Origin: Oscillatoriales cyanobacterium CG2_30_40_61 | GTDB taxonomy: Bacteria; Cyanobacteriota; Cyanobacteriia; Cyanobacteriales; Microcoleaceae | Direction of reading: 5' to 3' | DNA: 64,000 nt | Assembly: GCA_001873365.1 (NCBI GenBank) | Contig: MNYZ01000094.1 | Span: forward strand, 1-64,000 | Shown: piece by piece, positions 50,645 to 58,651 of the stretch | Layout of the letters: each line of letters opens with the position of its first letter | Position numbering within the stretch: position 1 is the stretch's first letter | The notes under the pieces: generated by a model | What the model was told of the DNA's origin: nothing | Seen by the model: only the letters and a program-made list of their open reading frames with translations | Database searches by the model: none | Program-made: the position numbers and the translations under genes

Positions 50645-51934
50645 ATGAAAGTTAATATTTCCTTCTCCCAAATCAGAAGTTATTTTTCCCTAATTGTCGG
50701 AATTGTCCTATGTTTATCTCTAGTATTCTTATCAAGTTGTCAGACTACATTACCCAAGGATAATAATGTTATTCATTTGACACTATGGCAATCAATTAAT
50801 CCTCCGGTAAACCGTGATGTTTTTGAAAGATTGGTAGATAAATTTAATCACAAATATAGTGATATTCAAGTAGAATCTATTTATGCAGAAGGACTACCCA
50901 AAGTATTAACGGCTGTTGTTGGTAATTCCTCCCCAGATATTCTATCATTTTATCCTCAACTTACGGGTCAGTTTGTAGAACTAGGAGCAATTGTTCCCTT
51001 AGAAGAATGGTTTGAGCAATTACCTGGGAAATCTGAAGTTATTCCTAACACATTGGAGGAATTAAAATTAGAGGGTCACTTGTGGTCAATTCCCCTTTCT
51101 ACCAGTAATTTGGCTATTTTTTATCGTCCCACACTTTTTGAAGCTGCGGGAATCAAAGAACTGCCGAAAACCTGGGAAGAATTGCGCCAAGTTGCTAAAA
51201 AATTGACTATAGATAAAAATGGCGATAACCGACCGGAACAACATGGAATATTACTCCCGTTAGGCAAGGGAGAATGGACGGTTTTTAGTTGGTTTCCGTT
51301 TTTATTAAGTGCGGCGGGTGAAATAGTAACTAATGGCTATCCCAATTTAACAAATGCTGGAGCGATTACCGCTTTAAAATTCTGGGAAGACTTAATTAAA
51401 GATGGTTCCGCAATTCTTTCTAGTCCAGAACGGGGTTATGAGGAGGATAATTTTATTGCTGGTCGTGTGGCAATGCAAATCACGGGCCCTTGGACTTATA
51501 TTACTAAATCTAATGTTGATTATCAAATCTTTCCTATGCCTGCTAATGTTGAGAAAGCTACGGTTATTGGTGGAGGAAATCTTTATGTAATGAAGACTCA
51601 GCCAGAAAGAGAGCAGGCAGCACTGAAGTTTTTAGAATTTGTGATTAGTGAGGAATTTCAAACAGAATGGGCTATAGGTACGGGTTTTTTACCTGTTAAT
51701 ATTAATTCGGTTCAAAGTCCGGCTTATCAACAATTTCTCAACTCCAAACCTTGGTTAAAAGTGTTTGTAGACCAAATGTCCGTAGCCCGCGCTCGACCTA
51801 TTATTGCCGGATATAATCGTTTATCTGATGGTCTGGGTCGAGCCATTGAGTCCACATTACTCGGTCAATCTTCTGCTGAATCAGCACTTAAAGAAGCTCA
51901 AGAACGTTTAGAACTAATTTGGAAAAGTAATTAA
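50645..51934 (+). CDS. ABC transporter family 1 sugar-binding lipoprotein
   Basis: The 429-residue protein has a lipoprotein signal (LCLSLVFLSSC, lipobox ending at Cys32). It has the fold of extracellular solute-binding family 1 (malE-like): HLTLWQSINPPVNRDVFERL, LPKTWEELRQVAKKL, FIAGRVAMQITGPWTYI and AALKFLEFVISEEFQTEWA. It probably binds a di- or oligosaccharide in the periplasm. No permease or ATPase gene is adjacent, so it is an orphan receptor or serves a remote transporter. It is last in the GT14-methyltransferase-GT2 row, with a 9-bp gap. The 3' end has no clear terminator. Confidence 0.92.
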   Translation: MKVNISFSQIRSYFSLIVGIVLCLSLVFLSSCQTTLPKDNNVIHLTLWQSINPPVNRDVFERLVDKFNHKYSDIQVESIYAEGLPKVLTAVVGNSSPDILSFYPQLTGQFVELGAIVPLEEWFEQLPGKSEVIPNTLEELKLEGHLWSIPLSTSNLAIFYRPTLFEAAGIKELPKTWEELRQVAKKLTIDKNGDNRPEQHGILLPLGKGEWTVFSWFPFLLSAAGEIVTNGYPNLTNAGAITALKFWEDLIKDGSAILSSPERGYEEDNFIAGRVAMQITGPWTYITKSNVDYQIFPMPANVEKATVIGGGNLYVMKTQPEREQAALKFLEFVISEEFQTEWAIGTGFLPVNINSVQSPAYQQFLNSKPWLKVFVDQMSVARARPIIAGYNRLSDGLGRAIESTLLGQSSAESALKEAQERLELIWKSN

Positions 51935-51984
51935 TTAGTTATAGCAGTCGTCAAGGTAGTTATGACATAGACTGATGCTAAAAC

Positions 51985-52746
51985 CTAAATAGAGAAATCT
52001 TTTCCTTCCTGTTCCCTGTTCCCTGTTCCCTGTTCCCTGCTATAGTTACAAATTCCGGTTTTTTGTTCTAGTAAATAAAGTTTGGTTGCTTCTTCATAAT
52101 AGGCAGTGGCTGCGGCAGATTCAGAGGCAATTAAGCGGGTAATAACTTCATTTATTTGGGGAACTTTTGGGTGATTGGCATGAACATAATCTAAGACATT
52201 GTAGCGATACCAAGGGGCAACGCTGGGATGATTGCGTAACTTCTCGCGGATGCGATCGCTAATCAAAAAGTTGGATTTAGTAAATAAGTTGTGCCAATAA
52301 TCACGGGGGTGTAAATTAATATGTCCATGTCCATCTTGACCGGGAACGGCGGCGGAAAATATTACCACTGGTGCAATTTTAGTCAGCCAATTTATGATAG
52401 TAGGTGAACTTTCTGGCTGTAAGTGTTCGGCTACTTCTAGGGATAGGGCTAGATCAAAATGTTTGTCTTGAAAAAAGTTAGCGATCGCGGTAGGATCATT
52501 CAAGTTCAATGGATAAAATTCTACGGATAATCCGGTAAAATCCGGTTGGGAATAACCATCAACAGATGTCACCTGTACCCCTAGTTTTGCCAGTTCTCGA
52601 CTGAGATGACCGGGGCCACAACCAAATTCGGCGACGGTTTTGGGATGATAAATTTCCACAATATACAAGGCTAGGGTCTGGTAATCTGTGTCAAAAGCCT
52701 CGCTCTGAAAATAATCTGAAGTGTAATCAATAGTCTGATTAATCAT
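51985..52746 (-). CDS. Class I SAM-dependent methyltransferase
   Basis: From ATG 52746 the product is 253 residues. The Rossmann core has TVAEFGCGPGHLSRELAKLG (motif I), VTSVDGYSQPD, FDLALSLEVAEHLQPES and VIFSAAVPGQDGHGHINLHP. It is probably a small-molecule or glycan methyltransferase. A GGAAG ribosome site supports ATG 52746 over GTG 52761. The extreme C-terminus (about 236-247) is encoded by four tandem TTCCCTG heptamers and reads as GNREQ-like repeats. The original stop was therefore probably displaced by repeat DNA. It is convergent with the solute-binding protein gene. Confidence 0.85.
   Translation of the reverse strand: MINQTIDYTSDYFQSEAFDTDYQTLALYIVEIYHPKTVAEFGCGPGHLSRELAKLGVQVTSVDGYSQPDFTGLSVEFYPLNLNDPTAIANFFQDKHFDLALSLEVAEHLQPESSPTIINWLTKIAPVVIFSAAVPGQDGHGHINLHPRDYWHNLFTKSNFLISDRIREKLRNHPSVAPWYRYNVLDYVHANHPKVPQINEVITRLIASESAAATAYYEEATKLYLLEQKTGICNYSREQGTGNREQEGKDFSI
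52012..52039. repeat. Four perfect TTCCCTG heptamers inside the methyltransferase 3' end
   Basis: TTCCCTG is repeated four times without change, preceded by a TTCC-TG partial. On the minus strand it is CAGGGAA, the same iteron family as GGGAACA at 58447-58474. It forms the 3' coding end of the methyltransferase gene. Confidence 0.92.
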
Positions 52747-52872
52747 TTGTGTTTCTTCCACTTATCTACTCATACGATAACGGAAAAGTTGACCCCCTAC
52801 GGATTATCTTTTGATTCTTTGATTCGGAATACTCAAGATGTGGTATAGTCGAGAGGTTGTCTAAAAATCACA

Positions 52873-52951
52873 CATCCAGGGATTCGGGTGTTTCTAGGGT
52901 TTAAACCCTTAGCTGATACGCCTGGATGGAGGATTAACCCGAATATAGGAG
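52873..52951 (+). promoter_or_regulatory. Structured rpsB leader with possible pseudoknot
   Basis: CATCCAGG (52873-52880) is complementary to CCTGGATG (52921-52928). ATTCGGGT (52882-52889) is complementary to ACCCGAAT (52937-52944). The two 8-bp helices cross, as in an H-type pseudoknot, with loop lengths of 1, 31 and 8 nt. The 31-nt loop has its own palindrome (AGGGTTTAAACCCT, 52896-52909). The last helix ends two bases before the AGGAG at 52947-52951. In E. coli, S2 represses rpsB-tsf through the leader; a similar role is inferred here. Confidence 0.55.
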
Positions 52952-52960
52952 TTATAAAGA

Positions 52961-53746
52961 ATGGGCGTTATTAGTTTGGCAGAAATGCTGGAGTCTGGAG
53001 TTCACTTTGGACATCAGACCCGCCGTTGGAATCCAAAAATGTCTCCCTATATCTACACGGAGCGTAACGGGGTTCATATTATCGATTTAGTTCAAACCGC
53101 AGAACTAATGGAGGAGGCCTATGATTATGTCAGAAGTTCCTCTGAAAATGGGAAAAAGTTTCTGTTTGTCGGGACTAAACGCCAAGCCGCCGGAATTATC
53201 GCCAGTGAAGCCGCCCGTTGTGGGGGATATTATGTCAACCAACGTTGGTTAGGGGGAATGCTGACCAACTGGGCGACAATTAAAACCCGGGTTGACCGTC
53301 TGAAAACTTTGGAAGACCGCGAGTCTAGTGGTTATTTTGATTATCTTCCTAAAAAAGAAGCTTCGGTTTTACGTCGAGAATTGACGAAATTACGGAAGTA
53401 TTTAGGGGGAATTAAAGCCATGCGTCGTGTTCCTGATGTGGTGATTTTAGTTGACCAACGCCGGGAATATAATGCGGTGATGGAATGTCGGAAATTAGAT
53501 ATTCCAATTGTGTCTTTATTAGATACTAATTGTGATCCTGATTTAGCAGATATTCATATTCCGGCTAATGATGATGCAATTCGTTCGATTAAATTGATTG
53601 TCGGTAAGTTAGCCGATGCAATTTATGAAGGGCGTCATGGTCAAGGTACAGAAGCACCTGACGATGAATATGACTTCGCCGAGTATGAAGAAGATGAAGA
53701 AGAAGTTGAAGATATCGGCGATTTAGATTCGGAGTCGGAAGGTTAA
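52961..53746 (+). CDS. rpsB: 30S ribosomal protein S2
   Basis: The 261-residue ribosomal protein has the standard [58 protein letters not shown] and [20 protein letters not shown]. It ends in a strongly acidic tail ([20 protein letters not shown]), longer than in many bacteria but usual in cyanobacteria. It binds the 30S head and, together with EF-Ts, forms the rpsB-tsf operon. ATG 52961 is nine bases after AGGAG. A TATAGT (about 52843-52848) is a candidate -10 box upstream. Confidence 0.97.
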   Translation: MGVISLAEMLESGVHFGHQTRRWNPKMSPYIYTERNGVHIIDLVQTAELMEEAYDYVRSSSENGKKFLFVGTKRQAAGIIASEAARCGGYYVNQRWLGGMLTNWATIKTRVDRLKTLEDRESSGYFDYLPKKEASVLRRELTKLRKYLGGIKAMRRVPDVVILVDQRREYNAVMECRKLDIPIVSLLDTNCDPDLADIHIPANDDAIRSIKLIVGKLADAIYEGRHGQGTEAPDDEYDFAEYEEDEEEVEDIGDLDSESEG

Positions 53747-53760
53747 AACCTAAAATAGTT

Positions 53761-53819
53761 CTCAGGAGTCTTTTTTAGGAAGGGTTGAAGCTCAATTATC
53801 CCATTGAGACTCCTGGGAG
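53761..53819 (+). promoter_or_regulatory. Intercistronic hairpin between rpsB and tsf
   Basis: CTCAGGAGTCT (53761-53771) pairs with AGACTCCTGGGAG (53807-53819) almost perfectly. An alternative inner stem CTCAAT/ATTGAG (53791-53796 and 53803-53808) competes with its 3' arm. A T-run follows the 5' arm, not the 3' arm, so this is not a simple terminator. It may adjust the S2:EF-Ts ratio. Confidence 0.55.
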
Positions 53820-53914
53820 ATTAATTCGGGAAAACGCTCTTATTGATTTGTTATACTTGTGGTTAACAGATGAGTAATGGCGATAGGTAAACATCAAACA
53901 AATCTGAGGAAAAG

Positions 53915-54574
53915 ATGGCGGAAATCTCAGCAAAACTTGTTAAGGAACTGCGCGATAAAACGGGCGCGGGGATGATGGACTGTAAGAAAGCCCTGGTTGA
54001 AAACGAGGGAGATATTGCGAAGTCTATTGAATGGTTGCGTCAAAAGGGTATTAGTTCTGCGGATAAAAAAACATCTCGCAGCGCTACCGAAGGCTTGGTG
54101 GGAAGTTATATTCACACTGGCGGACGGGTGGGGGTAATGGTGGAAGTCAACTGCGAAACCGACTTTGTGGCGCGTCGGGAGGAATTTAAGGCATTAGTGA
54201 ATAATATTGCGATGCAAATTGCAGCTTGTCCTAATGTGGAATATGTTTCTATTGATGATATTCCCGCGGCTATTACCGCTAAGGAAAAAGAGATTGAAAT
54301 GAAGCGGGATGATTTAGGAAAGAAACCCGATAATATTAAGGAAAAAATTGTTCAAGGACGAATTGATAAACGTCTTCAGGAGTTATCTTTAGTTGATCAA
54401 CCTTACATTCGCAATCAAGATATTACGGTGGCGGAGTTGGTGAAACAAAGTATTGCTCTGTTAGGCGAAAATATTAAGATTCGTCGCTTTGCTCGTTTTG
54501 TTTTGGGTGAAGGGTTGGAGAAGGAAGAAAAGAATTTTGCGGATGAAGTGGCTGAACAAATGGGTAAAGCCTAG
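53915..54574 (+). CDS. tsf: Elongation factor Ts
   Basis: The 219-residue exchange factor for EF-Tu has the N-terminal UBA-like domain ([20 protein letters not shown]) and the TDFVAR motif ([14 protein letters not shown]) that contacts EF-Tu. It is the short cyanobacterial form, with a shortened core domain and a C-terminal [20 protein letters not shown] module. It follows rpsB by 168 bp, with one hairpin between them. The start ATG has a GAGGAAAAG site. Confidence 0.96.
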   Translation: MAEISAKLVKELRDKTGAGMMDCKKALVENEGDIAKSIEWLRQKGISSADKKTSRSATEGLVGSYIHTGGRVGVMVEVNCETDFVARREEFKALVNNIAMQIAACPNVEYVSIDDIPAAITAKEKEIEMKRDDLGKKPDNIKEKIVQGRIDKRLQELSLVDQPYIRNQDITVAELVKQSIALLGENIKIRRFARFVLGEGLEKEEKNFADEVAEQMGKA

Positions 54575-54605
54575 GGTTACTTTTGAAGTTAGTTAATAGT
54601 TAAGA

Positions 54606-54639
54606 CTCCGATCAGATCAAATTTTAATTATGATCGGAG
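54606..54639 (+). terminator. Stem-loop behind tsf
   Basis: CTCCGATCA (54606-54614) and TGATCGGAG (54631-54639) are perfect 9-bp inverted arms with a 16-nt AT-rich loop. They are followed by CTCATTAATTTTTAATTCG. It is likely the rpsB-tsf terminator. Confidence 0.65.
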
Positions 54640-54682
54640 CTCATTAATTTTTAATTCGTAATTCGTAATTCCTAATTCCTTT

Positions 54683-55510
54683 ATGGCTGGATCAATAAAT
54701 CGCATTGATCAGGATATCGTTGCTTTGGAGGAGGCGATCGCTAAAATTGCCCAAGAGTTTGATCAAGCCTATGAAGTGTATTTGGTCGCCCTGGGGCATG
54801 GCGTACGTCAACAATTGATTTTGGCGAGTTATCACCTCTGTACTCAAACCTATCCTCAATCTTTTTTAGAGTTATCGGTTTCACAACGACAAAAATTACA
54901 GCAGGGGTTAAAAAATTTAGCCCGACAAATGCAGGCGGATTTGTGCGAGTCCCTACTCCTTCCTACGGATGTGGAACTTGAAGATTTAGAGGATGATTTC
55001 ACCTCAGAACCGGAGGAGAGCAATCACCATACCAATCTACAAGTTTCAGGGACTCCACAGCCCCTAACCCCTGAACGTTTATTAGCCTGGCAAGAAGGAA
55101 TTGAAACTGGAATTGTGCGGCGGTTGAAATTGCTGTCCAAGGATGCTAACTTGCTGTTACAACGGTCTGGGCTGTTACCGAAAAAACTACCCGAAGCAAT
55201 TTTGGAAGTGGCTTCTAAGGCTGATGCTTCTAGCGATATGGTGGCTGGGCCAGCGAATTTACTCCAGATTATGATTGAGACTGAGGATGATGACGAGTCC
55301 CAAACCTCTATGATGACAAGGTTAACGGCTATTCATCTGCGCTTGGGGGAAATTGAGTTTGCGGATGCTAGTGTGATGGCGCGACGTCACCAACTCCGCC
55401 ATTTATCGGGACAGTTGAGTGGTATTCGTCGGGACTATCAAAAAAAGTTACGCGAGAGGGCTGTACTCCACGCCGAATCTGCCTGGAGAGCCAGTTGGTA
55501 TGAGGACTGA
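54683..55510 (+). CDS. Conserved cyanobacterial hypothetical protein
   Basis: The 275-residue soluble protein is dominated by helices and has three parts. The N-terminal segment (about 1-100) has DIVALEEAIAKIAQEFDQAY and LILASYHLCTQTYPQSFLEL. An acidic linker (about 100-135; DVELEDLEDDF, EEES-like runs) follows. The third part (about 140-275) has WQEGIETGIVRRLKLLSKDA and a C-terminal GQLSGIRRDYQKKLRERAVL helix. I recognise it as the type of protein that sits before recG in related cyanobacteria, but have no domain name. It is preceded by AATTCGT repeats. Confidence 0.7.
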   Translation: MAGSINRIDQDIVALEEAIAKIAQEFDQAYEVYLVALGHGVRQQLILASYHLCTQTYPQSFLELSVSQRQKLQQGLKNLARQMQADLCESLLLPTDVELEDLEDDFTSEPEESNHHTNLQVSGTPQPLTPERLLAWQEGIETGIVRRLKLLSKDANLLLQRSGLLPKKLPEAILEVASKADASSDMVAGPANLLQIMIETEDDDESQTSMMTRLTAIHLRLGEIEFADASVMARRHQLRHLSGQLSGIRRDYQKKLRERAVLHAESAWRASWYED

Positions 55511-55606
55511 GAAATGGATGAAATGCTTATAGGTTGGGTTTTGTGGCTTTTAATTGACTAAAAAATCAAGCATATAGCCATACTACCCCCACCAGAGTAT
55601 ACTATA

Positions 55607-55636
55607 ATTGTAGCACCTAAAAATTATTCGTGTCAA
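55607..55636 (-). promoter_or_regulatory. Sigma-70-type promoter, copy 1
   Basis: On the minus strand TTGACA (plus 55631-55636) is followed after 18 bp by TACAAT (plus 55607-55612). The expected start is near 55600. Downstream is GGTGGGGGTAGT, a seven-codon frame, then antisense DNA to the 3' end of the hypothetical gene. Confidence 0.65.
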
Positions 55637-55784
55637 CCTTGTTTAAAATATGTCTCAATTCTACCTAAAAACTCAGGGGTGGAAAATTCGTGGAAGTCTG
55701 TAATCCTATGGATAAACGGATTGTTAACTAATTGACTAAAAAATCAAGTATATAGCCATACTACCCCCACCAGCATTTGCTAAA

Positions 55785-55814
55785 ATTATAGCAAAATGGA
55801 TTTGTTATTGTCAA
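55785..55814 (-). promoter_or_regulatory. Consensus sigma-70 promoter, copy 2
   Basis: On the minus strand a perfect TTGACA (plus 55809-55814) and perfect TATAAT (plus 55785-55790) are separated by 18 bp. The expected start is near 55778. It is the strongest promoter signature found by eye in the window and has no annotated gene downstream. Confidence 0.75.
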
Positions 55815-55968
55815 CCCCCTGGAAAATTTGGGTTAATTCCTATTATCAAAAAGCTGAGTAGAGACGTTAAAGAAAACCCAAGGAAATCTCTGTTATAATG
55901 AAAATACGATATATTATAATAGACTGTGGTGAGTCACAAATACAGGGTAATTAGGAAGACTATTTAAG

Positions 55969-58440
55969 ATGAAATCTTATCAACCGGACTGGTGGAGATT
56001 TAGTAAAGCGTTGTGCGTGGAAGCAGAGCGGGGTTTTACGAATTTACAGGGGAGTCAATATCAGTTCCATGAATTTTTCTATGTGAGTTTAAAGGAATTG
56101 TTTGAAAATGCACCGCCGGAGATCCAACAACGGTGTCAAGATTTGGCGGAGGAATTTTTAAGCTATCCCCAATTAACCGTAGAAGACCGACAACATTTAA
56201 TTGCGGATACAAGACGGTTTTTGCTGCAATTACAACGGTTATTTGAATGTCGGAATCAGGTATCGGAAATTAGAGAAAAAGAACAAAGTCGAAACCCCCA
56301 AGCTCGTACAACTGGAATTACGGAAAAAGCCAAAAGTGTTGATATTTCCTTAGAACAATCCTTAGAAAAAATTATCGGGCCAAGAAATAGCGATCGCATT
56401 GCCAAATTAGGAATTTTAACCGTATTTGATTTACTGTATTATTATCCCAGGGATCATATTGACTACGCCCGACAGGTAAAAATTAAAGAACTCGAACCCG
56501 GGGAAACCGTAACCTTAATTGCTCAGGTAAAAAGGTGTAGTTGTTTTAGTAGTCCTCGGAACAAAAAATTAACCATATTAGAATTAGTATTAAGCGATAA
56601 TACCGGACAGCTTAAAATTAGTCGGTTTTATGCGGGAAATCGATATAGTAGTAAAGGTTGGCAACATCAACAAAAAAATAATTATGCTCCGGGGGTGTTA
56701 ATTGCGGCATCGGGTTTAGTGAAAAAAAATCAATATGGCATTACCTTAGATAACCCGGAATTAGAAGTTTTAGATGATGCCGGGGGTCAAATTGAATCGA
56801 TGAAGATCGGGCGACTTTTACCCGTGTATCCGCTATCAGATGGAATTGGGGCGGATGTAGTAAGAAAAGCGGTAATTGCGGCGTTACCGGCGGCGAAACA
56901 ATTAAAAGATGCCTTACCCCAAGAAGTATTAAATCAATATCAATTAATTGGTTTAACCCATGCCATTGAGAATATCCATTTCCCTCCAGACCGAGATTGT
57001 TTATCGGCGGCGAGACGGCGGTTAGTCTTTGATGAATTTTTCTATTTACAGTTAGGATTATTAACCCGGAGACAACAGCAGAAACAAGTTGAAACCAGTG
57101 CAATTTTAGCCCCCAAGGGAAAATTGATTGATGAATTTTATCAGATGTTACCGTTTAAATTAACCAATGCTCAACAAAGGGTAATTGAAGAAATTCTCCA
57201 GGATTTATATTCTCCTGAACCGATGAATAGATTAGTGCAAGGAGATGTCGGGGCGGGTAAAACTGTGGTGGCGGTGGTGGCAATGTTAGCAGCAATTCAA
57301 GCCGGATATCAAGCCGCTTTAATGGCGCCGACGGAAGTTTTAGCCGAACAACATTATCGAAAATTAGTCGAGTGGTTTAATTTAATGCACCTACCTGTAG
57401 AATTATTAACAGGTTCAACTAAAGTGGGGAAACGGCGTCAAATTCATGCCCATTTAGAAACGGGAGAATTGCCTGTTTTAGTTGGAACCCATGCCTTAAT
57501 TCAAGATAAGGTTAATTTTCATCGTTTGGGATTAGTGGTGATTGATGAACAACATCGATTTGGGGTTCAACAACGGGCAAGATTACAACAAAAAGGCGAA
57601 TCTCCCCATGTTTTAACCATGACTGCTACTCCCATTCCCCGAACTTTAGCGTTAACCTTACATGGGGATTTAGATGTGAGTCAAATTGATGAACTTCCCC
57701 CCGGTCGCCAACCAATTCAAACCACTATTTTAACCGGAAAACAACGACGGGATGCCTATGATTTAATTCAACGGGAGGTAGCAAAAGGCAGACAGGTTTA
57801 TGTGGTGTTACCCTTAATTGAAGAATCAGAAAAATTAGATGTAAAATCGGCGGTGGAGGAACATGAAAAATTGCAGTCTAAGATTTTTCCTGAGTTTAAA
57901 ATTGGCTTACTCCATGGTCGGATGAGTAGCGCGGAAAAAGATCAAGCTATTACTCTATTTAGGGATAGGGAAACTCAGATTCTGGTGTCAACAACGGTGG
58001 TGGAAGTGGGGGTTGATGTTCCTAATGCCACGGTGATGTTAATTGAAAATGCGGAGCGGTTTGGATTATCTCAAGTGCATCAATTACGGGGTAGGGTGGG
58101 TAGAGGAAAAGATAAATCCTATTGTTTATTAATGTTGGGAGGTTCTACCCCGGAAGCGCGCCAAAGGTTACAGGTTTTGGAACAATCTCAGGATGGGTTT
58201 TTAATTGCAGAAATGGATTTACAATTGCGCGGCCCAGGACAGGTTTTAGGCACTCGTCAGTCGGGTTTACCGGATTTTGCTTTAGCGAGTTTAGTGGAGG
58301 ATCAGGAGGTGTTACAATTGGCAAGGGAAGCCGCCCAGCAGGTATTAGAAAAAGATCCGAAGTTACAGGGTTTACCCTTAATGCGGGAGGAATTAAATCG
58401 TCGTTATATTAAAATTATGGGAGGCAGTATTTTAACTTAA
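55969..58440 (+). CDS. recG: ATP-dependent DNA helicase RecG
   Basis: The 823-residue helicase has an N-terminal extension (about 1-130), as in other cyanobacterial RecG proteins. Next is the wedge/OB domain (ITEKAKSVDISLEQSLEKII; TLIAQVKRCSCFSS). The SF2 motor follows with QGDVGAGKTVVAVVAMLAAI (Walker A), VVIDEQHRFGVQQR (DEQH box), TATPIPRTLALTLHGDLDVS, STTVVEVGVDVPNATVML and the QLRGRVGRGKDKSYC motif VI. RecG reverses stalled forks and acts in recombination. The N-terminal extension lengthens the protein over the 690-residue E. coli form. A candidate TATAAT lies 70 bp upstream. Confidence 0.96.
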   Translation: MKSYQPDWWRFSKALCVEAERGFTNLQGSQYQFHEFFYVSLKELFENAPPEIQQRCQDLAEEFLSYPQLTVEDRQHLIADTRRFLLQLQRLFECRNQVSEIREKEQSRNPQARTTGITEKAKSVDISLEQSLEKIIGPRNSDRIAKLGILTVFDLLYYYPRDHIDYARQVKIKELEPGETVTLIAQVKRCSCFSSPRNKKLTILELVLSDNTGQLKISRFYAGNRYSSKGWQHQQKNNYAPGVLIAASGLVKKNQYGITLDNPELEVLDDAGGQIESMKIGRLLPVYPLSDGIGADVVRKAVIAALPAAKQLKDALPQEVLNQYQLIGLTHAIENIHFPPDRDCLSAARRRLVFDEFFYLQLGLLTRRQQQKQVETSAILAPKGKLIDEFYQMLPFKLTNAQQRVIEEILQDLYSPEPMNRLVQGDVGAGKTVVAVVAMLAAIQAGYQAALMAPTEVLAEQHYRKLVEWFNLMHLPVELLTGSTKVGKRRQIHAHLETGELPVLVGTHALIQDKVNFHRLGLVVIDEQHRFGVQQRARLQQKGESPHVLTMTATPIPRTLALTLHGDLDVSQIDELPPGRQPIQTTILTGKQRRDAYDLIQREVAKGRQVYVVLPLIEESEKLDVKSAVEEHEKLQSKIFPEFKIGLLHGRMSSAEKDQAITLFRDRETQILVSTTVVEVGVDVPNATVMLIENAERFGLSQVHQLRGRVGRGKDKSYCLLMLGGSTPEARQRLQVLEQSQDGFLIAEMDLQLRGPGQVLGTRQSGLPDFALASLVEDQEVLQLAREAAQQVLEKDPKLQGLPLMREELNRRYIKIMGGSILT

Positions 58441-58446
58441 TAAATA

Positions 58447-58635
58447 GGGAACAGGGAACAGGGAACAGGGAACAGGGAATAGGCAATAGGCAATAGGCAA
58501 TAGGCAATAGGCAATAGGCAATAGAAAAAAGTGATTAGCCACTCGATCAAGTATTTATAGCAAACATTTAAGGATAGAATATTATTAGAACCCAAAACCT
58601 ATTACCTATTACCTATTACCTATTACCCATTCCGG
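58447..58635. repeat. GGGAACA/GGCAATA iterated tract and inverse ACCTATT tract
   Basis: GGGAACA is repeated four times (58447-58474), then one GGGAATA and six GGCAATA (58482-58523). About 75 bp farther on, ACCTATT/TTACCTA units (about 58597-58630) are the reverse complement of the TAGGCAATAGG type. The two tracts can pair, forming a loop between recG and surE. They are the same repeat class as the heptamer tracts elsewhere. Confidence 0.85.
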
Positions 58636-58651
58636 TGTTCCCTTAAAAAAA

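Larger units (their letters stand above)
55552..55814. repeat. Two direct copies of a promoter/mini-ORF module
   Basis: Copy 1 (55552-55636) and copy 2 (55730-55814) are 178 bp apart. They share AATTGACTAAAAAATCAAG, TATAGCCATACTACCCCCAC and CAG almost perfectly, then diverge except for the promoter boxes. Both copies have, on the minus strand, a -35/-10 pair with an 18-bp spacer, then GGTGGGGGTAGT and a seven-codon reading frame (MAICLIF in copy 1, MAIYLIF in copy 2). Confidence 0.85.
55511..55968. other. 458-bp spacer upstream of recG with a duplicated module
   Basis: No protein gene is visible. The spacer contains two copies of a roughly 60-85-bp module (55552-55636 and 55730-55814), described separately, plus an AT-rich recG promoter region with TATAAT at 55894-55899 and again at 55915-55920. 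A GTAGAGACGTT half-palindrome lies at 55859-55869. The modules read on the minus strand, toward the 3' end of the plus-strand gene before them. Confidence 0.7.
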
